Source of the DNA: Candidatus Roizmanbacteria bacterium
GTDB taxonomy: Bacteria; Patescibacteriota; Microgenomatia; UBA1406; GWC2-37-13
Direction: 5' to 3'
DNA length: 58,471 nucleotides
Assembly: GCA_016214055.1 (NCBI GenBank)
Contig: JACRPE010000017.1
Span: 1 to 58,471 of the forward strand
The notes under the pieces were generated by a model. The model was not told where the DNA came from. It made no database searches and was given only the letters and a program-made list of their open reading frames with translations. Positions 1-8,224 of the stretch are shown piece by piece. Position 1 is the first letter of the stretch, and every line of letters starts with the position of its first letter. A program made the position numbers and the translations under genes.

Positions 1-55
1 AATATACCACCCTATTCTTACTTGCAAAAGACAACAACTGGCATCGATGATACAA

Positions 56-457
56 TCAAATATGTTCCTCCCATTTTTCTTGACAAAGTCTCAGCCCAAT
101 TAGGGGCATGGAGTGGATACCAGGTGCTGGCTCAGAACCAGATTGAAAAAAGACTTTTTTGAAGTTTTTTACTTTGTTTTCATCAAACTCGATTCCTTCA
201 CCCATGAGGATCTTCTTTTTTTTTGTGCACGAGACAGAAGATTCTCCCCCCATATATCCGCCAATTGTCCCATCTGACCTTATTACCCGGTGGCAGGGGA
301 CTGCGGGGGCGTCTGGATTCTTCTTTAATATCTGGCCGATTGCACGATAGGCTTTTGTGTGAAGGGCTTGGGCCAGACCCTTATAAGTAGTCACCCTCCC
401 TCGGGGAATTTGTTTCAATAAGCTGTATACTTTTGATGGATTTATTTTGCTTTTCAT
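56..457 (-). CDS. MGMT/ATL-family DNA repair-like protein
   Basis: The 133-residue protein consists of the DNA-binding/active-site domain of O6-alkylguanine-DNA alkyltransferases without their N-terminal ribonuclease-H-like domain. The winged-helix part (GRVTTYKGLAQAL) is followed by the PCHRV motif with the acceptor cysteine at about residue 55 and by GGYMGG. A retained Cys means it could be an active alkyl acceptor, unlike ATL proteins in which Cys is replaced. The last 45 residues are an unusual tail with no recognised domain. I start it at the ATG at 457 because a TATAAT box lies six bases upstream; the longer TTG-start frame would include that promoter. Family is clear, exact activity is not. 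Confidence 0.8.
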   Translation of the reverse strand: MKSKINPSKVYSLLKQIPRGRVTTYKGLAQALHTKAYRAIGQILKKNPDAPAVPCHRVIRSDGTIGGYMGGESSVSCTKKKKILMGEGIEFDENKVKNFKKVFFQSGSEPAPGIHSMPLIGLRLCQEKWEEHI

Positions 458-463
458 ATGCTC

Positions 464-469
464 ATTATA
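464..469 (-). promoter_or_regulatory. -10 box, leaderless promoter of the MGMT-like gene
   Basis: A perfect TATAAT on the minus strand ends six bases before the ATG at 457. The predicted start of transcription is the start codon itself. Confidence 0.55.
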
Positions 470-506
470 TCTCAAAAATAAGCATGCATAAATATCAATT
501 ATTTGA

Positions 507-512
507 TATAAT
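507..512 (+). promoter_or_regulatory. -10 box, leaderless promoter of the MazG-like gene
   Basis: TATAAT ends seven bases before the ATG at 520. No convincing -35 hexamer is visible. It is divergent from the promoter at 464-469. Confidence 0.5.
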
Positions 513-519
513 ATAGGCT

Positions 520-906
520 ATGGATATGCAAGAGCTTATCAACAAAATCGAGGCTGTGTCACAGAAGTATTCAAAACAATATAAGATAAAACGAAATCCT
601 TCATGGTTTCTTCTCAAGCTACAAGAGGAAGTCGGAGAGCTTACCCAATGCTACCTTATGATGACCGGACGTGGACGCACAAAGAGTAAGACAAAAAAGG
701 AGCTGAGAACCGATTTTGAAAAAGAATTAGCCGACGTATTTTGTCACGTACTTCTTCTTGCGCGAGCAAATGGGGTAGATGTTGAAAGGGCAATCGATGA
801 CAAATGGCTGACATGGTATAAAAAGTTAAAGAAGGAGAACAAACAGCAAAAAAGCCTGGGTAAACAAAAAAAAGAAAAACAGAAAACCCCCACCCGGCAA
901 AAATGA
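520..906 (+). CDS. MazG-like nucleotide pyrophosphohydrolase
   Basis: A small all-alpha NTP pyrophosphohydrolase of the MazG/dUTPase type, expected to hydrolyse NTPs or dNTPs to NMP and PPi (house-cleaning). The metal-binding acidic helices are visible as EEVGEL (residues 31-36) and KELADVFCHVL (about 69-79), followed by the dimerisation helix. The last 25 residues are a Lys/Gln-rich tail that overlaps, on the other strand, the end of the gene at 826-1128, so the tail may be poorly conserved. Transcription is probably leaderless from the box at 507-512. Substrate cannot be told from sequence. Confidence 0.8.
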   Translation: MDMQELINKIEAVSQKYSKQYKIKRNPSWFLLKLQEEVGELTQCYLMMTGRGRTKSKTKKELRTDFEKELADVFCHVLLLARANGVDVERAIDDKWLTWYKKLKKENKQQKSLGKQKKEKQKTPTRQK

Positions 907-1128
907 TGAAACCTTATTTGAAACTTCTTTCATAAATAAAATTCCACTTACCAGCCCTCCCCCACGGTAGCACTCCGCAAACTCCTTTAACTCACCCACC
1001 TTAAAACAGCGGGCCGACTGACCCGGTAAAGGAGTCGTTTTTTTGATGGGGTAACCAATAAATAAGATATACAGTAGAGGACTTATAATTATCAAAAAAA
1101 CTATTATGTTTTTACAAAACTTAAACAT
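826..1128 (-). CDS. Small membrane protein of unknown function
   Basis: A 100-residue frame with an N-terminal membrane segment (about residues 8-27), a short extracytoplasmic Cys-containing region and a Phe/Leu-rich C-terminus. Its ATG overlaps the end of the DUF2142 gene by eight bases, which suggests translational coupling and supports it as a gene. Its 3' end overlaps the MazG-like gene by 81 bases on the opposite strand, where the sequence is low-complexity, so the true C-terminus is uncertain. No family recognised. Confidence 0.5.
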   Translation of the reverse strand: MFKFCKNIIVFLIIISPLLYILFIGYPIKKTTPLPGQSARCFKVGELKEFAECYRGGGLVSGILFMKEVSNKVSSFLPGGGFLFFFFLFTQAFLLFVLLL

Positions 1129-2473
1129 AGTACTTGGGGATAATTATAAAAAATAAAATAAAATAATATTGAAAAAGAGAGAACCATAAAAAATATTTAC
1201 TAACAAGATCAACCCTTATTTTTGAAAAACCCGCCGCACCTTTTACCAAATAAATTACAAACACAATAAAAGCGGGGAGAAGATATCTTCCCTGGATATC
1301 TCCTGAAAAGCGGAGGAGCTTATGACGAAGTGCGACTGAGAATAAAAATAAAATAAGTGAAAAAGAATGTGCAAGAAGGGTAGTATCTTGATTATTTTTT
1401 TCTTTAAATATTTGTACTATTCCTACAAAGCTGAAGAATATAAACAAAATCGTATAAGTAATAAAAAAAATCTTAAACGGATACGGCTCACCCCACCCCC
1501 AGAATCCTGCGTAATGCATTACGGTGTGCCGGAATTCCAATATTGCTTGGATGATTGCCTGGCCCAGATTGTAATGGGGGAGGTTAAATTTCCCCATGAT
1601 TGCAAAGTTGTCAATGACGGGTTGTCCATATCTTGTCAGGTTCAATAAAAACCAGGGCGAGATAATAAGAAAAGTCATTCCTAGATAGAGCACACAATAC
1701 CAAATAGATTTTCTTGTCCACTTATATTTCTGAAAAATAATAAATACAAAAAAGGGAACAAGGGCAACTCCCTGAAATTTCGTCCACATTGCAAAACCAC
1801 TTGTGAACGAATACACAAGAATAAATTTCGGAGAAATTTCCTCTTTCATTTTAAGTACTAAATAAAGAGCAAGAAGCGAAAAAAATAAAAGTGCACTGTC
1901 CGGGTTCACCGCAATACCCGCCTTTAGCGTAACGGGATTGATTGCAAAAAAAACAGTAAGATTTTCTGCAACATCAGTCTTTTTGAAAAGATATTTCAGG
2001 ATGAGATAAGCAAGATAGACGGAAATAAAATAAAAGAAGGATGATGCCAGGCGCACCACATAATACTGCGTAATCATATCAAGGTGAAGAAGGGTAGAAA
2101 CTGAAAAGAAGGCGGCCGCAACCGCGTGATAAAAAATAGGTTGGTGGCCCTGTTTGCTCAAGGGGTTATTAACTTTTGGAAAATCGACCGCCTTATTTTT
2201 TTGGGAAACAAATTTTTTTATTTTTTCAAAATCAGGGAGGACATAATTTTCACTGGCAACCTGAGTAGTGTTGAATACTTTCTCAAACGCCCCGAGGAGC
2301 TGATAATTTGTTGAAGTGTGTACATCGCGCACAAGACGGGGGTATTGAAGACGGGTTAAAAAATATACTATCTGATAGTGTTCGGGTTCATCAGGCGTCT
2401 GAAAGGGGGGAGATATAATGAAATAGATGAGGTAGGCGAGTACGATAAGATAGAGCTTCAAATGGCGCACCAT
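1121..2473 (-). CDS. DUF2142-type polytopic membrane protein, probable glycosyltransferase
   Basis: About 450 residues with many membrane-spanning segments. The N-terminal membrane helix is followed by PPFQTPDEPEHYQIVY, the signature of DUF2142 proteins, which resemble GT-C-fold lipid-linked-sugar glycosyltransferases (the acidic PDE motif sits in the first outer loop). A role in cell-surface glycan assembly is therefore likely but not proven. An in-frame extension to 2554 would run into the thioredoxin gene and its promoter; I use the ATG at 2473, which has a TACAAT box seven bases upstream. The downstream small membrane gene overlaps its stop codon. Confidence 0.75.
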   Translation of the reverse strand: MVRHLKLYLIVLAYLIYFIISPPFQTPDEPEHYQIVYFLTRLQYPRLVRDVHTSTNYQLLGAFEKVFNTTQVASENYVLPDFEKIKKFVSQKNKAVDFPKVNNPLSKQGHQPIFYHAVAAAFFSVSTLLHLDMITQYYVVRLASSFFYFISVYLAYLILKYLFKKTDVAENLTVFFAINPVTLKAGIAVNPDSALLFFSLLALYLVLKMKEEISPKFILVYSFTSGFAMWTKFQGVALVPFFVFIIFQKYKWTRKSIWYCVLYLGMTFLIISPWFLLNLTRYGQPVIDNFAIMGKFNLPHYNLGQAIIQAILEFRHTVMHYAGFWGWGEPYPFKIFFITYTILFIFFSFVGIVQIFKEKNNQDTTLLAHSFSLILFLFSVALRHKLLRFSGDIQGRYLLPAFIVFVIYLVKGAAGFSKIRVDLVSKYFLWFSLFQYYFILFFIIIPKYYV

Positions 2474-2480
2474 AGCCCTT

Positions 2481-2486
2481 ATTGTA
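2481..2486 (-). promoter_or_regulatory. -10 box of the DUF2142 gene
   Basis: TACAAT on the minus strand ends seven bases before the ATG at 2473, again a leaderless arrangement. It lies back to back with the trxA promoter. Confidence 0.45.
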
Positions 2487-2525
2487 TCAAAACCAATTCC
2501 TCTTGACTTCTCATTTTGCGCGGGG

Positions 2526-2531
2526 TATAGT
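2526..2531 (+). promoter_or_regulatory. -10 box of trxA
   Basis: TATAGT ends eight bases before the thioredoxin ATG at 2540. No upstream Shine-Dalgarno sequence could fit in such a short leader. Confidence 0.45.
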
Positions 2532-2539
2532 GTATACCT

Positions 2540-2863
2540 ATGCCAGTCGCACACTTGTCAAAAGATACGTTTACCTCGGAGGTCATCAATAAAAAAGGTG
2601 TCGTGTTTGTGGATTTTTATGCCGAGTGGTGTGGACCGTGCAAGATGACAGCTCCCGTCATTGAGCAACTTGCAACAGAGCAAAAAGACATTACCTTTTA
2701 CAAGGTTGATGTGGATCAAAACAGTGAGCTCGCCTCACAGTACTCGGTATTTTCTATTCCCACCTTCGTTATCTTCAAGGACGGACAGATCGCCGCACAA
2801 TTTTCAGGAGCGATGGGTAAGGAAGGATTTACAAGCGAAATCAAACGGGTATTAGGCGAGTAA
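2540..2863 (+). CDS. trxA: Thioredoxin
   Basis: A complete 107-residue single-domain thioredoxin, a cytoplasmic dithiol reductant that can supply electrons to enzymes such as ribonucleotide reductase. The redox motif WCGPC lies at residues 30-34, preceded by VDFYAE, and the cis-proline region FSIPTFVIFKDG is present around residue 75. Length and motifs are canonical. It stands alone, convergent with the unknown gene at 2868-3287 and separated from it by four bases. The class II reductase encoded nearby is a plausible client. Confidence 0.95.
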   Translation: MPVAHLSKDTFTSEVINKKGVVFVDFYAEWCGPCKMTAPVIEQLATEQKDITFYKVDVDQNSELASQYSVFSIPTFVIFKDGQIAAQFSGAMGKEGFTSEIKRVLGE

Positions 2864-2867
2864 TCTT

Positions 2868-3287
2868 CTAACTTCTTATCACCCGAATTATTTTCCCGTG
2901 AACTACGCGCAGTGCCAGGTGTGCCTGTCTCAATACAAAAACCGCAAACTCGGCAAGCCAACGATATGATGAGGTGATGGGTTCGTGCAATCCTTTTATA
3001 ATCTTTTCATCTGAAATGGGAAGTTTAATATTTTTGTATGACGAAAATTGAGTTGAGGACACGGGTTGGAGGCCAATCATAGTAAGGTCTGAAGGGAGTT
3101 TGATCGACTCAGACCGGGGCTGAACATACGGTTTAACTTCCTCAGACGGCTCATGTTCCACGGCTTCTTGCAAATGTAAAGATTCGGACGGTCCCAAGAC
3201 CGGTTCAGCCTCCTTGGGCAACCCCGCAGACTGCGGTTGAAGCTTTTTTATGAGGTCGTCGATGGGGGTAAAGTTTTGCGCGGCCAT
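2868..3287 (-). CDS. Hypothetical protein, acidic linker plus conserved C-terminus
   Basis: A 139-residue protein with a short N-terminal segment, an acidic Pro/Glu/Ser-rich linker (about residues 20-65) and a better structured, basic C-terminal third (about 95-139). There is no signal peptide or clear membrane segment and no recognised family. A TATACT box six bases before its ATG supports the start. It is four bases from the end of trxA, facing it, and is followed downstream of its start by the 426-residue gene in the same direction. Confidence 0.6.
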   Translation of the reverse strand: MAAQNFTPIDDLIKKLQPQSAGLPKEAEPVLGPSESLHLQEAVEHEPSEEVKPYVQPRSESIKLPSDLTMIGLQPVSSTQFSSYKNIKLPISDEKIIKGLHEPITSSYRWLAEFAVFVLRQAHLALRVVHGKIIRVIRS

Positions 3288-3293
3288 AGATTC

Positions 3294-3299
3294 AGTATA
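3294..3299 (-). promoter_or_regulatory. -10 box of the gene at 2868-3287
   Basis: TATACT on the minus strand ends six bases before the ATG at 3287, inside the gap after the upstream gene's stop codon. Confidence 0.45.
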
Positions 3300-3308
3300 A
3301 CGGATAAA

Positions 3309-4589
3309 TTAAGCGCATGTTGTTCCTGTCTTTTCTGCATGTTTTTGCTTCGTCAACCCACAATGAGGACAGGAAGTTCTACCCTCGCCAGAAGGAATGG
3401 GACGATTACACTGGGGGCAGGGAAATGAGCTAGCCTTTTCATTTTCACTAGTTACCTTGGTTTCAAGAGGTGTGTTTTTATAAAGGGCATTGAAGAAATC
3501 CATATTTGACAGAAATCTTTGCTGTGTATCGCCAGGGAATGTATTATTGTGACTTTCTACTACCGGACAGCTACCTCCTCCTTGAACCAAGGGGCTATTT
3601 TGTTGAACATGAGCAAATGCACGACTCAAATATTCTAGAGGCAAGGGTTGAATAAAGTCATGAGATCCATATGAATGAGTATTAATTTCATCTCGTATTC
3701 TTTGCGCGTGCGAGTACACACTCAGAAGAATTGCTTTTGCCTGTTGAGTTTTGTCTAGATATGCCGCTGTATTATCAGGCGTTTCACTCAAATTTATCAT
3801 GATAGTAGAATATGCCCTTATCCAAGAGGAAAGCCGCTTATCAATCTCCCGTTCAAATCTAAGTGATTGATTTATTTTAGCTTGGCTTACACCAACTGTT
3901 TTGAGTAAGGCTTGCAAGGAATCTTGGGGAGAAGATGAATAGATAAATGTAGGAGTATGAAGAAATTCATTCGTACTTTTAATATCAAAAAACGTATGTG
4001 GATCAATATTGCTTGCAATCTCTTTACTCCTTATTAATTCTCCTCGTTTTTCCTCATAACGCAATACATACTCCTTAACATTCCCATTTCCCTGAGGGGT
4101 TAGTAGAAAAACAAAACCGTAGTCTGCTATTTTGGGGGGAGAGATCCATACAGCTGTTGGTGAGATCCCTTTGTAATGCTTTATAAACTCACTCTCAATT
4201 CTTCCAAACCCATCAGTCTCTGCTTTTTCCCTATCTTCACCCAATTGTGCAGCCTTACGGTAAGTGTCCATCACATGCATCCCTCCATAATCAAATCCAT
4301 CAGGATTAATGGTATAGGGAACCGTTGTATAAGGAACTTTACCAACAAATTCACCAATGAATCGTTTAACGTTTTCTTCAAGATAATATATTTTGTCTTC
4401 GGTCGGTACTTCTTTTCTTTGTTTCAAAAATTTTACCTCATTATCGATCGAATAATATTTAAAAATTGAATCAGACCTATTTTCATATCTTGCAAGCCAA
4501 GAAGTATCAATTTCTTGCCGAGGGGGAATGTTTTTTTGAAGGTATGTTCCTATTTTCTGATCTTCGCGAGATCGTATTTCAAGTATCAT
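3309..4589 (-). CDS. Hypothetical protein with C-terminal zinc ribbon
   Basis: A 426-residue predicted cytoplasmic protein of mixed alpha/beta composition without membrane segments. The only recognisable element is a C-terminal zinc ribbon: CPQC and CPHC pairs at about residues 394-397 and 408-413, in a rubredoxin-like context. The body contains no catalytic motif I recognise. It follows the nrdR-nrdJ-adenosyltransferase operon in the same direction after a 151-base gap that holds an inverted repeat (4636-4665), so it is probably a separate unit. Function unknown. Confidence 0.65.
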   Translation of the reverse strand: MILEIRSREDQKIGTYLQKNIPPRQEIDTSWLARYENRSDSIFKYYSIDNEVKFLKQRKEVPTEDKIYYLEENVKRFIGEFVGKVPYTTVPYTINPDGFDYGGMHVMDTYRKAAQLGEDREKAETDGFGRIESEFIKHYKGISPTAVWISPPKIADYGFVFLLTPQGNGNVKEYVLRYEEKRGELIRSKEIASNIDPHTFFDIKSTNEFLHTPTFIYSSSPQDSLQALLKTVGVSQAKINQSLRFEREIDKRLSSWIRAYSTIMINLSETPDNTAAYLDKTQQAKAILLSVYSHAQRIRDEINTHSYGSHDFIQPLPLEYLSRAFAHVQQNSPLVQGGGSCPVVESHNNTFPGDTQQRFLSNMDFFNALYKNTPLETKVTSENEKASSFPCPQCNRPIPSGEGRTSCPHCGLTKQKHAEKTGTTCA

Positions 4590-4635
4590 ATCGATTCCCT
4601 GCTCGGGGTACGTTCTTTAGGAGTATCGGGCTATT

Positions 4636-4665
4636 ACACCGTAAAAGTTACTTCCTTTTACGGTG
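4636..4665. repeat. Perfect 12-bp inverted repeat in intergenic region
   Basis: The arms ACACCGTAAAAG (4636-4647) and CTTTTACGGTGT (4654-4665) are perfectly complementary around a six-base loop. No T-run follows on either strand, so it is not a classical intrinsic terminator. The arm resembles the inverted repeat at 20595-20641. It may end the nrd operon or act as an operator for the gene at 3309-4589. Confidence 0.7.
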
Positions 4666-4740
4666 TGAACCGTTGCGGCACAGCTACTGATTCACACAGT
4701 ATTCCTAGACCTCAAGAACACTAATAACTAGCTCATTGTA

Positions 4741-5241
4741 TCAGACAACCACTTCATTTGTGTTATATGTGCGGGCAAACATGAAGAGAAGGTCGGAAAG
4801 GCGATTGAGGTAACGGATGACGATTTTCAATGCATTATCATACCGGACAACACTCCGTTCTGCGCGGCGGCATATCGTGCGGGCAATATGAGCATGTACC
4901 GAAAGCTCAGTTCCTTGAGGAAGAATAAATTGAGTTAATTTGGGAAGTTTTAATTCAAGAGTGTCGATGATTTTTTCAAACTTAATAATTTCTTTTGCCA
5001 GATAATCAAGATTTATTTTTGCCCCCGCCAAATATCCCATCATTTGATAAAGATCTTTTTGGATAAAAGTAAACAGTTCTTTATCGTCTTTATTTTTAGT
5101 CTTTGAAATGAGAAGTCCAAGATATGCGGATAGTTCATCAAGTCCTCCGTAAGCCTCAATCTGTAGGTCTGATTTGAGAAGGCGCTTGCCCCCGAATAGG
5201 GCAGTTGTTCCGTCATCGCCGGTACGGGTATAGATACTCAT
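4741..5241 (-). CDS. ATP:cob(I)alamin adenosyltransferase, PduO type
   Basis: Converts cob(I)alamin and ATP to adenosylcobalamin. The 166-residue protein opens with MSIYTRTGDDGTTALFGG, the N-terminal ATP-binding signature of the PduO/MMAB family, followed by the VDELSAYLG-like GGLDELSAYLG segment and, near the C-terminus, the RTICRRAERSVV and YLNRLSDLLF helices. I use the ATG at 5241 because this matches the family start and lies one base after the nrdJ stop codon. Its partner is clear: NrdJ needs adenosylcobalamin as cofactor. No corrin biosynthesis genes are visible, so the corrinoid is presumably taken up. Confidence 0.92.
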   Translation of the reverse strand: MSIYTRTGDDGTTALFGGKRLLKSDLQIEAYGGLDELSAYLGLLISKTKNKDDKELFTFIQKDLYQMMGYLAGAKINLDYLAKEIIKFEKIIDTLELKLPKLTQFILPQGTELSVHAHIARTICRRAERSVVRYDNALKIVIRYLNRLSDLLFMFARTYNTNEVVV

Positions 5242-5242
5242 A

Positions 5243-7603
5243 TTAACACTCAGAATATCCACATCCATAACACTTCTTACACCCCTCCTCATGAGCTAAA
5301 AGAGCTTCTCCACAAGATGGACAGAGATCATAAAGTCCTTTATCTGGCGGTTGTTGGATAAGGGAAGCTTGGGTTGCCTCAGAGACAAGTGTGGGTTGTG
5401 GAACAACCTCATCTTTGTGATCGTGACCGGGTGCGTCCAGGTTATAATGCATGGAAAGAACCTTCGCAACTGCGTCAGGCAAACTTCTCACTTTATCCTT
5501 TCCAAATCCCATAGTGCGAGCTCCACCAATTCCTTGGAGTTGATTAACAATTTGTTTTATTCTTTCAAGTGCTGGCAAATGCGATGCAAACCGAAGAGCG
5601 AGAGATATGGTTCTACCCAATCCTTCAGCCATTGCCGAAACATCGGATCCGGGTTTACTGATGTTTATGAAAACCTCAAGTGGTTCGGGAGGGGAGCCTC
5701 CGTTAGTGTTAATGGTTATAAACGCTACTCCAACGGGGGTGTTTATACGATATGTTGCCCCCCGTACAACCATAGGACGCGGCTTGACACTATACTGGGG
5801 AAGTGTAGACTTTTTTTCCTCTTCCTTCTTCTCAACGCGCTCCAAGACTCCCGCGCGGGATCCTTCTCTCATGTAGGCAATTCCCTTCAATCCTTGTTTA
5901 TAAGCAATGTTATAGAGACGCTTTACATCTTCAACGGTATGAGTCTTGGGGGCATTTACTGTCTTTGAAATTGACGCATCAACATATTTTTGAATAACTG
6001 CTTGCACTTGCACATGTTCCTCTGGAGAAAGCTCACTTGCAGAGACAAACCATTCCGGTCTTTTTATTTTTCCATCCTTCATCTCTTTTTCGTGTTTTTT
6101 ATACCAAGCCTCATACAGGTGGTGGCGCATAACCCGCTCACCCAATCGATCTTTGCGCACAAATTCAAACTCAAAGACCGGCTCAATACCTGAGGTAGTA
6201 TTGGCCATGAGCGATGTTGATCCGGTAGGTGCCTGCATGAGAAGGATGGAGTTGCGGATGCCTTTTTGGGCAATTCCTTTTTGTATTTCATCGGGCAACT
6301 GTTCGATAAATTTACCCTTACCATATTTTTCCTTATCAAATTTGGGGAAAGCTCCTTTTTCTTTAGAGATCTCAACGGAAGTTTGGTAAGCCTCATCGCG
6401 AATTAATTTATACACTTTATTGATAAAAATGAGTGACTCTTTTGATCCATAGCGCATATGAAGCTTAATAAGAGCATCTCCAAGCCCCATGGTTCCCAAT
6501 CCGATGCGGCGTTCGCCTTCAAGTTGTGTCTGGCGAATTCCTTCAAAAAAATACTGGTCCATGTCGATTATATTATCTTGAAAACGGACACCGGCTCGTA
6601 CAACTCTTTTAAGGGTGCTAAAATCAAACTTGCCTTTTTTATCAATACTGCCACCTTTGATTAATGCGGAAAGATTTACGGACCCAAGGTTACACACACC
6701 CCAAGGAGGAAGACCTTCCTCACCACAAGGATTCACACAATTTATTCGGTTCCAATACCAATTATTATTCATTTTGTTATATCGCTCCATGAATACAACA
6801 CCGGGTTCGGCTGATTTCCACGCGGCCTCCGCGATCAAATCCCAGATTTTTCTGGCTTTTACCACTTTGCGGACGATGATTTTTTTATTCAATTTCTTCC
6901 ACTCTTCCAAATCCCCATTCCATTTCTCATCATACTCAGGATCATTCGTGTCGGGGAATACCAAAGGCCAATCAGCATCTTTTTCAACCGCGTCCATGAA
7001 AGAGTCAGAGATACAGAGGGAAAGGTTTGCCCCGTTTATACGAAGCAGATCCTGTTTTACAGTAATAAATTCTTCAATGTCAGGATGCCAATCCCACAAC
7101 ATCAACATAAGAGCACCACGACGAGTGCCCCCCTGCTGGATGATATCTTTTGTTGCGACAGAAAAAAGCTCAGCCCAGTTGATGGGGCCTGAGGAGAATC
7201 CGTTTACTTTTTTGACGCGGGATCCACGCGGTCGGAGTGAAGAAAGGTTTATGCCGACTCCACCGCCCCGAGCCATAATTTCGACCATCCGTTTCAAGGT
7301 ATCCAAAATGCCTCCCCGCGAATCTTTAGGGCTTGGAATCACGAAACAATTATAGAACGTGACATCAAATCCGGTTCCGGCGCCAGCCAATATGCGGCCA
7401 CCGGGAATATATTTAAAATCCTTCATCGCTTCATAAAATTCTTTTTCCCATTTTTTCCCATCCTCTTTTTTTTCTTGGGATGCGACCGCCTTCGCAATCC
7501 GCTTCCACATCTGACCGGGATCTTTCTCAATAGGGGCACCTTTTTTATCCTTTAATGCGTAGCGGTCCAGAAAGACCTTTTGAGAAAAACCAGTGAGTTT
7601 CAT
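5243..7603 (-). CDS. nrdJ: Adenosylcobalamin-dependent (class II) ribonucleotide reductase
   Basis: Reduces ribonucleotides to deoxyribonucleotides using a radical generated from adenosylcobalamin, oxygen-independently. The 786-residue protein shows the first redox Cys (C86 in FYNCFVIP), the GGGVGIN loop, NPCGE (residues 291-295) and CNLGS (304-308), and a C-terminal Cys-rich tail (CPSCG ... CYGCGYSEC), which in this family passes electrons to the active site. It lies in an operon between nrdR (six-base gap) and the cobalamin adenosyltransferase (one-base gap). No class I or III reductase is present in the window. Long antisense frames over this gene are shadows. Confidence 0.96.
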   Translation of the reverse strand: MKLTGFSQKVFLDRYALKDKKGAPIEKDPGQMWKRIAKAVASQEKKEDGKKWEKEFYEAMKDFKYIPGGRILAGAGTGFDVTFYNCFVIPSPKDSRGGILDTLKRMVEIMARGGGVGINLSSLRPRGSRVKKVNGFSSGPINWAELFSVATKDIIQQGGTRRGALMLMLWDWHPDIEEFITVKQDLLRINGANLSLCISDSFMDAVEKDADWPLVFPDTNDPEYDEKWNGDLEEWKKLNKKIIVRKVVKARKIWDLIAEAAWKSAEPGVVFMERYNKMNNNWYWNRINCVNPCGEEGLPPWGVCNLGSVNLSALIKGGSIDKKGKFDFSTLKRVVRAGVRFQDNIIDMDQYFFEGIRQTQLEGERRIGLGTMGLGDALIKLHMRYGSKESLIFINKVYKLIRDEAYQTSVEISKEKGAFPKFDKEKYGKGKFIEQLPDEIQKGIAQKGIRNSILLMQAPTGSTSLMANTTSGIEPVFEFEFVRKDRLGERVMRHHLYEAWYKKHEKEMKDGKIKRPEWFVSASELSPEEHVQVQAVIQKYVDASISKTVNAPKTHTVEDVKRLYNIAYKQGLKGIAYMREGSRAGVLERVEKKEEEKKSTLPQYSVKPRPMVVRGATYRINTPVGVAFITINTNGGSPPEPLEVFINISKPGSDVSAMAEGLGRTISLALRFASHLPALERIKQIVNQLQGIGGARTMGFGKDKVRSLPDAVAKVLSMHYNLDAPGHDHKDEVVPQPTLVSEATQASLIQQPPDKGLYDLCPSCGEALLAHEEGCKKCYGCGYSEC

Positions 7604-7609
7604 ATTTCT

Positions 7610-8056
7610 CTATAATAATTTTTTAACTTCCTTCTCAACATCGTCAATATCTACAAACCGTTTGAATACCGACGCAAACCGAATGTACGCAATTTTATCA
7701 AGAACTTTCAATTTTTTTGCAACCCATTTTCCAATCTGGTTGCTTTCTACCTCGGACGTGCCTAAATTTTTCAATTCCTGCTCAACCGTGAGGACCGTTT
7801 CTTCTATTTGCTGGGCCGTTAATGCCGTTTTTTCACATGCTTTAAAAAGCCCCCTCCTCAACTTATCCCGGTCAAACCGTTCACGTCGACCATCCCGCTT
7901 GACTACTAAAATAGGTAAATCCTCTAACCGCTCGTAGGTGGTGAAGCGCTTTTCACATTTGGGACAGCTTCTCCGCCTCCGAACCGTTGTTCCATCCTCC
8001 GATAACCTCGTCTCAATTACTTCTGTATCCGTGTGTTTACAAAATATACAAAACAT
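7610..8056 (-). CDS. nrdR: NrdR transcriptional repressor of ribonucleotide reductase
   Basis: A standard-length (148 residues) NrdR. The N-terminal zinc ribbon has Cys at 3, 6, 31 and 34 with the RRRRSCPKC segment, followed by an ATP-cone domain (about residues 46-136) starting LPILVVKRDGRRERFD that senses ATP/dATP. NrdR represses reductase operons when dATP is high. It is the first gene of the nrdR-nrdJ-adenosyltransferase operon. A palindrome overlapping its own start codon (8049-8066) is a candidate NrdR box and would make the operon autoregulated. Confidence 0.96.
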   Translation of the reverse strand: MFCIFCKHTDTEVIETRLSEDGTTVRRRRSCPKCEKRFTTYERLEDLPILVVKRDGRRERFDRDKLRRGLFKACEKTALTAQQIEETVLTVEQELKNLGTSEVESNQIGKWVAKKLKVLDKIAYIRFASVFKRFVDIDDVEKEVKKLL

Positions 8057-8066
8057 ATATGTTGTG
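8049..8066 (-). promoter_or_regulatory. Palindrome overlapping nrdR start, candidate NrdR box
   Basis: AACATATATGTT (8052-8063) is a perfect 12-bp palindrome that extends to 18 bp with one mismatch. Its A+T-rich core and ACA/TGT ends resemble NrdR boxes. It contains the nrdR start codon. No clear second box at the usual spacing was found. Confidence 0.4.
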
Positions 8067-8224
8067 CCACTTAAAACTGTAAAACACTACCAATAGGTTT
8101 ACAAGAGGTCAAATTATAAGCAAAATATATCATTGTTGTCCTTTAGCCTCAAAGTAAAAATCAGCATTTCATAATCTATAATTAAGTTGAACAAATATAA
8201 GCGGCGGCAAGGTTGCATTCAAGT

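Noticed and set aside
6615-7355. A 246-codon open frame on the plus strand
   Set aside because: It lies wholly antisense to nrdJ, whose motifs are unmistakable, and shows no domain or promoter. The same holds for the 205-codon frame at 5351-5968.
8061-8140. Cobalamin riboswitch upstream of the B12-dependent reductase operon
   Set aside because: GCCAC occurs but on the wrong strand, and no B12 box or multi-stem architecture could be recognised.
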